DNA of 51,616 bases from Gammaproteobacteria bacterium 13_2_20CM_66_19 (lineage in GTDB: Bacteria; Pseudomonadota; Gammaproteobacteria; Steroidobacterales; Steroidobacteraceae): the NCBI GenBank assembly GCA_001914695.1, contig MNCZ01000106.1:6057-57672 (forward strand). The letters run 5' to 3'. The translations under genes were made by a program, and so were the position numbers. Below, piece by piece: positions 40,926 to 48,516 of this stretch. The notes under the pieces are model-generated. The model was not told the origin of the DNA and did not search any database. It saw only the letters and a list, made by a program, of their open reading frames with translations. How positions within the stretch are numbered: position 1 is the first letter of the stretch; every line of letters starts with the position of its first letter.

Positions 40926-41821
40926 CCGCCGGCGACCGGCGGGATGAACACCACCGCGTCGCCATCCGCGAGCGGGGTGGACCAGTCGCCGAACTCGGAG
41001 TTGATCGCGACCCGCAGCGCCTCGGGGCCGAGTGAGAAGGGATAGCGCCGGGAAAGCTCCGCGTACAGCTCGCGCGGCGTGCGCGCACCGCTCACCAGCG
41101 CCTCCTCGCGCCGCCCGGCCTGCTCGCGCAGCAGTGCGTAGTACTGCACCGTGAGGCGCTTGACCTCGCCCGAAGGCTGCTGCCTGGGCGCGGCGGAGCT
41201 CTGAGGGTTCATGAGGGACATGACGGAGCCATATTCCTGCGGTGTATTGACATTGTCGAGGGCCCGGGGGTTCGGCTCATCGAGCAGCAGCGTATCGCTT
41301 TCGGTGAGGAACCGGCGGGGGCATTGCCGGCCGGCGGCCACATACGCGGCGAGCGCCTCGCGGCTCGCCGGCTCGTAGATGGCGCACAGCGGCTCCGGCT
41401 CGCCGTCGTGGCTCGAGCGGTAGGCGGTGGCCGCGCGTTCGGGAGCGCGCGATTCGAGAAGGTGAGCGAGCGTGCTCTCATCGAGCAGCGGCAGGTCGCA
41501 CGCCAGCACCAGCCATGCGACCTCGGGGTGCTGCGCCTGGGCGGCCAGCAGCCCCGCGATCGGGCCGAGGTTCTCCTCGCGGTCGCGGATCTGGGCAAAG
41601 CGCGCGCGCACCGGATCGTCGGCCTGGTCGGAGCGCACCGAAACGAAGGCCCGCGCGACGTGCGGCGCGAGGAGCCGCATGGCGCGCTCGAGCTGCGGCG
41701 TGCCGTCCGCGTAGGTGAGCGCGGCCTTGTCGCGGCCCATCCGGGTGCTGCGCCCGCCGGCCAGCACCAGACCGAAGAGCGGCGGCGCGGCCGAACTCGA
41801 GGATGAGCGTCGATCGGCCAT
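40922..41821 (-). CDS. MobA-MoaD fusion: molybdenum cofactor guanylyltransferase joined to molybdopterin synthase small subunit
   Basis: 299 aa in one frame. Residues 12-215 are MobA-like: FGLVLAGGRSTRMGRDKAAL (nucleotide loop), ENLGPIAGLLAAQ, WLVLACDLPLLDE, DGEPEPLCAIYEP and the C-terminal NVNTPQEY. After a linker (MSLMNPQSSAAPRQQPSGE) residues 219-299 form a full MoaD: VKRLTVQYYALLREQAG ... LADGDAVVFIPPVAGG, ending in the essential Gly-Gly. An N-terminal partner leaves that tail free for thiocarboxylation. Internal starts at the MSLM methionines could also yield free MoaD, but no Shine-Dalgarno sequence is seen there. It lies between moaC (5 nt) and moaE (4-nt overlap). Confidence 0.92.
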   Translation of the reverse strand: MADRRSSSSSAAPPLFGLVLAGGRSTRMGRDKAALTYADGTPQLERAMRLLAPHVARAFVSVRSDQADDPVRARFAQIRDREENLGPIAGLLAAQAQHPEVAWLVLACDLPLLDESTLAHLLESRAPERAATAYRSSHDGEPEPLCAIYEPASREALAAYVAAGRQCPRRFLTESDTLLLDEPNPRALDNVNTPQEYGSVMSLMNPQSSAAPRQQPSGEVKRLTVQYYALLREQAGRREEALVSGARTPRELYAELSRRYPFSLGPEALRVAINSEFGDWSTPLADGDAVVFIPPVAGG

Positions 41822-41826
41822 GGGGG

Positions 41827-42315
41827 CTACCCGGCCGCCCCGCGCGCGAACGGCCGGCGGCCGCCGGACTTGGCCAGGAGGCGCAGCTGCGCGATCTCGA
41901 TGTCGTGGGACAGCGCCTTGCACATGTCGTATATGGTGAGCGCCGCGACCGCCGCGCCGGTCAGCGCCTCCATTTCCACACCGGTGCGGTGATGCACCGA
42001 CACGCGGCAGCGAACGGCGATCCCGGCGCCCACCGAGGCGATCTCGATCTGACAGTCCTCGAGCCCCAAAGGGTGACAGAAGGGGATCAGCTCGTGCGTC
42101 CTCTTCGCCGCCATCACGCCCGCGACGATGGCGGTGTCGAACACCGGCCCCTTGCCGGTGCGATGGCCGCTCGCCCGCAGCGCGCGCGCCACGGTGCGCG
42201 GCATGCGGATACGGGCCTCGGCGACCGCGACGCGATGCGTGACCTCCTTAGCGCCGACGTCGACCATCGTGGGACGCCGGCTCGCGTCGACATGGGTGAG
42301 GCGGCGGCTCGGCAT
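41827..42315 (-). CDS. moaC: cyclic pyranopterin monophosphate synthase MoaC
   Basis: 162 aa. It works after MoaA to form cyclic pyranopterin monophosphate. Family parts: LTHVDASRRPTMVDVGAKEVTHRVAVAEARI, KGPVFDTAIVAGVMAAKRTHELIPFCHPLGLEDCQIEI and TGVEMEALTGAAVAALTIYDMCKALSHDIEI. The ATG overlaps the moaA stop by one base (TGATG). Confidence 0.96.
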   Translation of the reverse strand: MPSRRLTHVDASRRPTMVDVGAKEVTHRVAVAEARIRMPRTVARALRASGHRTGKGPVFDTAIVAGVMAAKRTHELIPFCHPLGLEDCQIEIASVGAGIAVRCRVSVHHRTGVEMEALTGAAVAALTIYDMCKALSHDIEIAQLRLLAKSGGRRPFARGAAG

Positions 42316-43370
42316 CAGCCACCGATGTAGAACATCTCGATCTTGCGCTGCTCCTTCTCCGCCTGGCGGAGACTCGCGCGCTGCTCGCTGTAGCGGTCGG
42401 AGCGCTGCAGCCAGACGTTGCGGATCAGCTCGAGCAGCGCGTCGTCGCTCGCGCCGCCGCGCAGCGCATCGCGCAGGCTCGTGCCGCGGGTGGCGAAGAG
42501 ACAGGTGTAGAGCACGCCGTCGGATGACAGCCGCGCGCGGGTGCAGTCGCCGCAGAACGGCTGCGACACCGAGGAGATGAAGCCGATCTCGCCCTGGCCG
42601 TCGGTGAACGCGTAGCGTTTGGCGACCTCGCCGCGATAGTCGGGCTCGAGCGCCGCGAACGGCCAGCGCTCGCCGATGCGCGCGGCGAGCTCCCTCGAGG
42701 GCACCACCAGCTCCGAGCGCCAGTGGTTGCGGTTGCCGACGTCCATGTACTCGATGAAGCGCACGGTCACCCCGGTGCCGCGGAAGCGCTCCACCAGATC
42801 GAGCGCCGTGTGATCGTTCACGCCGCGCTGCACGACGGCGTTGATCTTGATCGGCGTGAGCTCCGCGCGGCGCGCGTGCTCGATGCCGTCCAGCACCTCC
42901 TCGACCCCCCCGAACCCGCCGCTCATGCGCGCGAACACCTCGGGATCCAGGCTGTCGAGGCTCACCGTGACGCGCTTGAGGCCCGCCGCCTTGAGCTCGC
43001 TCGCGTAGCGCGCCAGCAGCACGCCGTTGGTGGTGAGGGCGACGTCCTCGACGCCCGCAATGGTCGTCAGGTCGCCGACCAGGTCGGGAAGGCCGGCGCG
43101 CAGCAGCGGCTCGCCGCCGGTGAGGCGGAGCTTGCGCACGCCGAGCTGCACGAAGAGTCGCGCGAGGCGCACGATCTCGTCGAAGGACAGCCGCTCGTGC
43201 GAGCCGAGGAAGCGGTACTGCTCGTGGTAGGTCTCGCGGGGCATGCAGTACGGACAGCGGAAGTTGCAGCGGTCCATCACCGAGATGCGCAGGTCGCGCA
43301 TCGGGCGGGCGAGCGTATCCCGTGGCGCCGAACGCGCGTTCAGGGGAACGATGACCTCACGCACTGCCAT
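42315..43370 (-). CDS. moaA: GTP 3',8-cyclase MoaA
   Basis: 351 aa radical-SAM enzyme, the first step of molybdopterin synthesis from GTP. N-terminal cluster: Cys35-x3-Cys39-x2-Cys42 (DRCNFRCPYC). The C-terminal cluster is in FCGDCTRARLSSDGVLYTC. The SAM-contact GGEP and TTNG, and the C-terminal GG needed for activity, are present. Upstream of the gene is a 100-bp gap after moeA in which I find no clear promoter. Confidence 0.97.
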   Translation of the reverse strand: MAVREVIVPLNARSAPRDTLARPMRDLRISVMDRCNFRCPYCMPRETYHEQYRFLGSHERLSFDEIVRLARLFVQLGVRKLRLTGGEPLLRAGLPDLVGDLTTIAGVEDVALTTNGVLLARYASELKAAGLKRVTVSLDSLDPEVFARMSGGFGGVEEVLDGIEHARRAELTPIKINAVVQRGVNDHTALDLVERFRGTGVTVRFIEYMDVGNRNHWRSELVVPSRELAARIGERWPFAALEPDYRGEVAKRYAFTDGQGEIGFISSVSQPFCGDCTRARLSSDGVLYTCLFATRGTSLRDALRGGASDDALLELIRNVWLQRSDRYSEQRASLRQAEKEQRKIEMFYIGG

Positions 43371-43470
43371 GCCGAGCAGCAGAGTATGAGCACCACGGGG
43401 GGTAATGGCTATCGGTCGAAGGGGAGGGCGTCGGACCCGGAGCCGGCCGGCACGGGGGCGGCTCGGCGCG

Positions 43471-44673
43471 TCAGGACCAGCGGTACAGGCGCGTCACGAA
43501 CCCTTTCGGGTAGGTATTCGGTCCCGGCGGCAGCTCGACGAAGCCCGCGGTGCCGGCGAGCGCCGTGAAGTCGCCCGACCCGTTGGTGGGAGCGGGCATC
43601 GCCCAGCTCCGCCCCCAGTCGTCCTGCTCGAGCCGCACCGGCAGGAAAAAGGTGAGCGGCGGATTCACGGTCACCGCCTCTCCGAGCGCGACGCGCTCCG
43701 GCGGCAAAGGCTGCTGGCCGAGGCTGCCGTTGAGCGAGGGGAGCACGTAGCGCGTCAGGCACACGAGGGTGGAGACCGGGTTCCCGGGCAGACCGAACAC
43801 CGCGGTCCCCGAAGGCCCGACGCCGAACCACAGGGGCTTCCCCGGCCGCTGCGCCACCTTGTGGAAGATCGCGTGCACGCCGAGCTCCTCGAGCGCGGCG
43901 GGCACGAGGTCGAACCTGCCCATCGATACCCCGCCCGAGAGCACCAGCACGTCGTGAGTCTCGAGATGAAACCGGAGCCGCTCGCGCAGCTCGTCCCGGT
44001 CGTCCTGGATGTGATCGTCGGCCACCCGATCAAAGCCATGCTCACGCAGCGCGCTCACGATGGCGTAGGCATTCGAGCGACGCACCTGGTGAGCGAGCAC
44101 GGGCTCCCCGGGCTCGATGAGCTCGTTGCCGGTGGAGATGACGGCGAGCATCGGCTGACTGCTCACGCGGATGCGGGCCATGCCGGCGGACGCGGCGATG
44201 GCGACCTCGGGCGCCCGCAGCCGCACACCCGCCGACAGCAGCAATGCTCCCTGGCGCGTGTCGCTGCCGCGGCGGTGCACGTTCTGCCAGGGCTCGGCGC
44301 GCGCGCCCGGCGCGAGCGAGGCCTGACCGCGCGCCAGCTCGAGCTCCTCGACCGGCACCACACAGTTGCACCCGAGCGGCAGCACCGCGCCGGTCATGAC
44401 CTCGATGCAGTCTTCGGACCCGGCCAGCGTCAGGGGAGGATCGCCTGCGGCCTGCGTCGCCTGAACACGGAACGCACGGGTCCCGGCGCTCACCGTCTGA
44501 CTGTCGAGGGCCACGCCGTCCATCGCCACACGGTCGAAGGGCGGCTGGTCGCGCTCGGCGTAGATGTTCTCGCGCAGCACCGCACGCGCAGCTTGCGCGA
44601 GCGGCAGCGACTCGATCGGCAGGCACTGCAGGTGCTGCCCGATCCTCAAGTCCGCTTCCGCCGGTGTGAGCAC
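43471..44673 (-). CDS. moeA: molybdopterin molybdenumtransferase MoeA
   Basis: 400 aa. It inserts molybdate into adenylylated molybdopterin. Segments: LRENIYAERDQPPFDRVAMDGVAL, IEVMTGAVLPLGCNCVVPVEEL, VHRRGSDTRQGALLL, VISTGNELIEPG, VLSGGVSMGRFDLVPAALEELGV and FGLPGNPVSTLVCLTRYVLP. The GTG at 44673 directly abuts the stop of the small secreted-protein gene upstream. It reads with moaA-moaC-mobA::moaD-moaE. Confidence 0.96.
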   Translation of the reverse strand: MLTPAEADLRIGQHLQCLPIESLPLAQAARAVLRENIYAERDQPPFDRVAMDGVALDSQTVSAGTRAFRVQATQAAGDPPLTLAGSEDCIEVMTGAVLPLGCNCVVPVEELELARGQASLAPGARAEPWQNVHRRGSDTRQGALLLSAGVRLRAPEVAIAASAGMARIRVSSQPMLAVISTGNELIEPGEPVLAHQVRRSNAYAIVSALREHGFDRVADDHIQDDRDELRERLRFHLETHDVLVLSGGVSMGRFDLVPAALEELGVHAIFHKVAQRPGKPLWFGVGPSGTAVFGLPGNPVSTLVCLTRYVLPSLNGSLGQQPLPPERVALGEAVTVNPPLTFFLPVRLEQDDWGRSWAMPAPTNGSGDFTALAGTAGFVELPPGPNTYPKGFVTRLYRWS

Positions 44674-45048
44674 TCAGTTCTTCTGCCCGGCGGTCCTGGC
44701 TTTGAAGACCTTGACCTGCTCGTTGAAGCGGTCGGCGACGCTCTGCTCCTGATCGATCGCCGCGTTGTGCTTCTGCGCCTCGACGTGCTGCATGTCGGCC
44801 TTCTGCTCGGGCTTCAGCTTGTCCGCGCTCTTCGCGATGGCTCCTTCGAGCTCCTTGTCGATGCAGGCGACGTAGTCGTCGATCGCTTTCTGGTACGCCT
44901 TGACCGCCTTCTGTCCCGCGAGCATTTCCTCCAGGGTCGCGGTGGTGCCGTCCGGGAGCTTGTCGGGAGCCGCCGGATAGGGGCACTCGGCATGCACCGC
45001 TCCCGCCGTGAGCGCCGCGCCGAGCGCCACTGCAAACAGTGCCTTCAT
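44674..45048 (-). CDS. small secreted protein, function unknown
   Basis: 124 aa. The Sec signal peptide MKALFAVALGAALTAGAVHA is followed by a mature part beginning ECPYPAAPDKLPDGTTATLEEMLAGQKAVKAYQKAIDDYVACIDKEL, then lysine- and glutamine-rich helices. Two cysteines (ECPYP and VACID) could form a disulfide. Similar small exported proteins occur in gammaproteobacteria, but I cannot name a family. It sits between tag and moeA, touching moeA. Confidence 0.8.
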   Translation of the reverse strand: MKALFAVALGAALTAGAVHAECPYPAAPDKLPDGTTATLEEMLAGQKAVKAYQKAIDDYVACIDKELEGAIAKSADKLKPEQKADMQHVEAQKHNAAIDQEQSVADRFNEQVKVFKARTAGQKN

Positions 45049-45080
45049 AACTACACCCTGAGATTTTGTGATTCGGATCG

Positions 45081-45710
45081 CTATCTTACACGGCGCGCCG
45101 TGCCGCGCCGCAGGCCCCGGCGCAGCAAGGGCGGGCACAGGAAGCAACCCTGCGCGTGGTCGTTCACGACTCCGACCGCCTGGAGAAATGCGTACACGAT
45201 GGTCGTGCCCACAAAGCGAAAGCCGCGTTTCCTCAGATCGCGGGACACGAGGTCGCTCAAGGGAGTGCGCGCCGGGACCGCGCCCGCACGCGGGCGGTTG
45301 ACGACGGGTACGCCCGAGACGAACGCCCAGAGGTAGCGGTCGAAGGAGCCGAGCTCGCGCTGCACGGCGAGGAAGGCGCGGGCGTTGCTGACCGTCGAGT
45401 CGATCTTCAGCCGGTTACGCACGATGGCCGCGTCCTCGAGCAACGCCGCGCGGCGGCGCGCATCGAAGCGCGCCACCCGCCGCGGGTCGAAGCGGGCGAA
45501 CGCACGGCGGTAGCCCGCGCGCTTGCGGAGGATCGTCGACCACGAGAGGCCCGCCTGGGCGCCCTCGAGCGTGAGCATCTCGAAGAGCCGCCGCTCGTCG
45601 TGCACCGGGCGGCCCCACTCCTCGTCGTGATAGCGGACGTAGTCCGGGTCGGCGCCGGCTGCCCAAGCGCAGCGGCGCTTGCGGGCGCCGGCAGCGGTGC
45701 GCGTGCTCAA
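45081..45710 (-). CDS. tag: DNA-3-methyladenine glycosylase I
   Basis: 209 aa helix-hairpin-helix glycosylase that removes 3-methyladenine. The N-terminal segment CAWAAGADPDYVRYHDEEWGRPVHDERRLFEMLTLEGAQAGLSWSTILRKR and the C-terminal FVGTTIVYAFLQAVGVVNDHAQGCF carry the structural zinc ligands (Cys14, His28, and the His and Cys near the end). The start is TTG 45710, 3 nt after the L,D-transpeptidase stop, so the two are co-transcribed. Confidence 0.94.
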   Translation of the reverse strand: MSTRTAAGARKRRCAWAAGADPDYVRYHDEEWGRPVHDERRLFEMLTLEGAQAGLSWSTILRKRAGYRRAFARFDPRRVARFDARRRAALLEDAAIVRNRLKIDSTVSNARAFLAVQRELGSFDRYLWAFVSGVPVVNRPRAGAVPARTPLSDLVSRDLRKRGFRFVGTTIVYAFLQAVGVVNDHAQGCFLCPPLLRRGLRRGTARRVR

Positions 45711-45713
45711 GGC

Positions 45714-46229
45714 TCAGGGCTCGATCAGAATCGGCGTGCCATCGGCCACGGCTCGCCAGACTTCATCGATGTCACGATCCGTCAGTGCGATGCAGCCGGC
45801 GGTCCAGTCGCGCGTGATACCGAACCGGCCGAGCGCTCCCCACCCGTTGCGCAGCCCGTGAACCATGATGAGCCCGCCCGGGCTCGCTCCACGGCGGTAA
45901 GCGGCGGCCGCGTCCCGGGCGGACGGGTAGGAGACATGGAGCGCCCTGTGGAAGGAGCTGTTCGGGTTTCGATAGTCGATGATGTAGCGGCCCTCGGGTG
46001 TGCGGCCGTCGCCCTCGCGCTCCTTGCGACCGACCGGATGGGGCCCGAGCGCCACGGAGTAGCTGCGAAGCAGCTGGCTCCCGCGGTAGAGCTCGAGTGT
46101 GCGCGTCGCCTTGTGCACGACGATGCGATCGGCGCGGACCCCGTCGGCGAGCCGCGGCCGCGGCCAATGCGCCCACAGCGGCGCGCCGATGAGCGCGAGG
46201 AGAACGCCGGCGAGAATCGCGCGCCTCAT
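45714..46229 (-). CDS. L,D-transpeptidase (YkuD domain)
   Basis: 171 aa. One N-terminal helix (ILAGVLLALIGAPLWAH) acts as signal or anchor. The YkuD domain has ADRIVVHKATRTLELYRGSQLLRSYSVALG, GDGRTPEGRYIIDYRNPNSSFHRALHVSYP, His124-Gly (IMVHGLRNGWG) and the catalytic TAGC with Cys146. It links peptidoglycan stems or attaches proteins to peptidoglycan in the periplasm. The ATG at 46229 was chosen because the frame before it is unlike the family. TATACT (46291-46286, minus strand) may be the -10. Confidence 0.93.
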   Translation of the reverse strand: MRRAILAGVLLALIGAPLWAHWPRPRLADGVRADRIVVHKATRTLELYRGSQLLRSYSVALGPHPVGRKEREGDGRTPEGRYIIDYRNPNSSFHRALHVSYPSARDAAAAYRRGASPGGLIMVHGLRNGWGALGRFGITRDWTAGCIALTDRDIDEVWRAVADGTPILIEP

Positions 46230-46563
46230 GAGTCGATCACGTCCACGTGCCCGTCGATCGCGTTCCGCTACCGGGAAGGCGCGGCAGTATAGGTTCAGTT
46301 CAGGGACGACGGCATCACCCGCAGCCGCCAACACGCCGAAGCCAGAGCTGCGGCAGCTGAGTCCCGACCGTCGCGCTCGCACGACGATAGTTCCATCTTC
46401 CCACCGCGGGTTCAGACCACAGTAACAATCCACGGTTCTCCTTAGCGCCCGGTTGGCCGGAAGGCACACAGCACTGCTGCCTCTCCAGCCTCAACTCGGT
46501 CGCGACAGTGCTGGCTCAAACCGTCACGCCGCTCGGGAAAGCAGAGCGGAGAGAGGATTCTCG
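46230..46563. other. 334-bp divergent intergenic region
   Basis: Separates the leftward L,D-transpeptidase gene from the rightward multicopper oxidase gene. It is visibly less GC-rich than the DNA to the left. On the minus strand TATACT (46291-46286) could be the transpeptidase -10, but the -35 is poor. No convincing promoter for the oxidase, no RNA gene and no clear copper-response palindrome was found. Confidence 0.5.
46286..46291 (-). promoter_or_regulatory. possible -10 of L,D-transpeptidase gene
   Basis: TATACT on the minus strand, 57 bp upstream of the ATG at 46229. No good -35 lies 16-18 bp away. Confidence 0.3.
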
Positions 46564-48300
46564 ATGAATTGCATTGCGGTTGCGTCCAGATGCGTACTGG
46601 CTGCCGCCATGATGGCGATCTTTCAAGCCACGACCTGGTCGGCTACCCCGCCGGCCAGGCAGAAAGATCGCGTGGCTCCGGTGGCCAACCCCTGTGCCCG
46701 CCTGACTGCCGGAAGCGTCGTCGAGAACCCACCGGCTCTCTTCAGCCGCGGCGGCGTGCTGTCGGTCGATTTCTCGTACCAGACGACTACGGATCTCGAC
46801 GGTCGGTCGCTGTTCTGCTTCATGACACCCGACGGCCTCGAAAACCCGACGCTCCATGTGCAGCCGGGCGATCACCTGCAGATCAACATCACGAACAATA
46901 CACCCGCAACGCCCGTCGAAATGCAGGTCAACCCGCCCCATTGCGGGGCGTCCGCCATCACCGATTCGTCGGTGAGCCTCCACTTCCACGGGACCAACGT
47001 TTCCCCGACCTGCCATCAGGACGAGGTGCTCCATACCGTCATCAATTCAGGCGAGACCTTCGCCTATGACGTTCTCATCCCCAAGGATGAGCCGCCCGGT
47101 CTGTACTGGTACCACTCGCACATTCACATGTACGTCGAGCCGACCCTGCTCGGCGGAGCCTCCGGCGTGATCGTGGTCGAGGGGATTCAGAATCTCGTGC
47201 CCGCTCTCGCCGGGATGCCGCAACGGATCCTGGTGGTTCGCGACCAAGAGGTCGCCAATGCGCCCGAACCCGGCGGGAGCGTGCCTACCAACGACATCAC
47301 GCTCAACCATATTCCCATCGCCTACCCGCAACTCACCCCGGCCATCATCCAGATCCCCTCCGGGGAGAGGCAACTCTGGCGCGTATCCAACTCGAGCGCG
47401 TCGGAAATCCTCGACCTGCAGGTGCGATACGACGGCACTCCGCAGCCGCTGCAGATCGTCGCGCTGGACGGCGTGCCGACGGGATCACAGGACGGTACGC
47501 GCCAGGGCACCCCCATCCACGCGAAACACGTGCTGATCCCCACTGCGGGCCGCGCGGAATTCATCGTGCAGGGACCTACAGCCTCGGTCGGGACCGCCGC
47601 TCTGGTGACGCTGGCTGTCGACACCGGCCCCGATGGCGATTCTGACCCCGAACGGACTCTGGCCACGATCCAAACGGCTTCGGCGCAAACGGCTTCCGCG
47701 CGAGCGCCATCGGCGCAGCCCGCGTCGAGCGCCGCAGCGGACAATGCCGTACCGGCGCAGGCCGGGGCGCCGTGGAAACAGCGATTCGAGAAGCTTGCGG
47801 AGGCGCCGGTAACGGCGCAGCGCACGCTCTATTTCTCGGAAAACAACCCGCTCGGGCAGTTCTTCATCACGGTGGAGGGAGCGACGCCCAGGCTCTTCGA
47901 CCCCAACGATCCTCCCAGCATCGTGACCACGCAAGGCGCGGTCGAGGACTGGACCATCGAGAATCGGACGCTGGAGAACCATGAGTTTCACACCCACCAG
48001 AATCACTTTCTGGTGCTCTCTCAGGACAACTTCGAGGTCAATGGCACGCGGGCGGACCACAGGATCGAGGGGCAGTTTCTCGATACCGTGCAGGTCCCAT
48101 ACTGGGACGGCAACCCGACCCATCCGTTCCCGAGCGTCACGTTTCGCATGGATTTCCGGGGGCTCGACATCGGCGACTTCGTCTACCACTGCCACATCGC
48201 TGAGCACGAGGATAACGGCATGATGTCGATCATTCGGGTCATCCCCGCTCCGGCGGCGGCCACCTCGACGCCGACCGCCGGTCGGAGAACTGCCCGATAG
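46564..48300 (+). CDS. multicopper oxidase
   Basis: 578 aa with a Sec-like signal peptide (CVLAAAMMAIFQATTWSA). All four copper motifs are present: HFHG (His140, His142), WYHSH (His184, His186), HEFHTHQNHF, and HCHIAEHEDNGMM (His542, Cys543, His544, His548, Met553). Type 1, 2 and 3 sites should therefore form. An Ala/Ser/Gln-rich insertion (about 375-405, with repeated QTASA) separates domains 2 and 3. Substrate unknown: laccase-like phenol oxidation, metal oxidation or copper tolerance are all possible. GGAGAGAGGA precedes the ATG. Confidence 0.92.
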   Translation: MNCIAVASRCVLAAAMMAIFQATTWSATPPARQKDRVAPVANPCARLTAGSVVENPPALFSRGGVLSVDFSYQTTTDLDGRSLFCFMTPDGLENPTLHVQPGDHLQINITNNTPATPVEMQVNPPHCGASAITDSSVSLHFHGTNVSPTCHQDEVLHTVINSGETFAYDVLIPKDEPPGLYWYHSHIHMYVEPTLLGGASGVIVVEGIQNLVPALAGMPQRILVVRDQEVANAPEPGGSVPTNDITLNHIPIAYPQLTPAIIQIPSGERQLWRVSNSSASEILDLQVRYDGTPQPLQIVALDGVPTGSQDGTRQGTPIHAKHVLIPTAGRAEFIVQGPTASVGTAALVTLAVDTGPDGDSDPERTLATIQTASAQTASARAPSAQPASSAAADNAVPAQAGAPWKQRFEKLAEAPVTAQRTLYFSENNPLGQFFITVEGATPRLFDPNDPPSIVTTQGAVEDWTIENRTLENHEFHTHQNHFLVLSQDNFEVNGTRADHRIEGQFLDTVQVPYWDGNPTHPFPSVTFRMDFRGLDIGDFVYHCHIAEHEDNGMMSIIRVIPAPAAATSTPTAGRRTAR

Positions 48301-48327
48301 GCCGCCGCCGCCAGCCGGCACGCCGAG

Positions 48328-48366
48328 CCGAACCCCGCAAGCCTGGACTCGTGCGGGGCGGTTCGG
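48328..48366. terminator. terminator-like hairpin after the multicopper oxidase gene
   Basis: A 12-bp stem (CCGAAC-CCCGCA at 48328-48339; TGCGGG 48352-48357 and GTTCGG 48361-48366) has a 3-nt bulge and a 12-nt loop, 28 bp after the stop. No U-run follows. Confidence 0.45.
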
Positions 48367-48516
48367 CGCGCCGGCGTCTCATCCGCAGCGTTCTCGCGAG
48401 TCGCGCCGGCGGAACGGGATTCTTCCCGAGCCCAGCCGCTACGCTTGAACCCCGAGTCGCACCCGGCGGCACTCACGTACGCCCGAATCCCACAACCAAC
48501 TTACGGGGTGCCAGTC

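Noticed and set aside
41200-41215. Separate moaD gene starting at the internal methionines of the MobA-MoaD frame
   Set aside because: No Shine-Dalgarno sequence precedes these codons and the frame is continuous, so a fusion is the simpler call; internal initiation stays possible.
43371-43470. Moco riboswitch in front of moaA
   Set aside because: The 100-bp gap is short for the Moco element, and I could not fold its conserved helices from the sequence.
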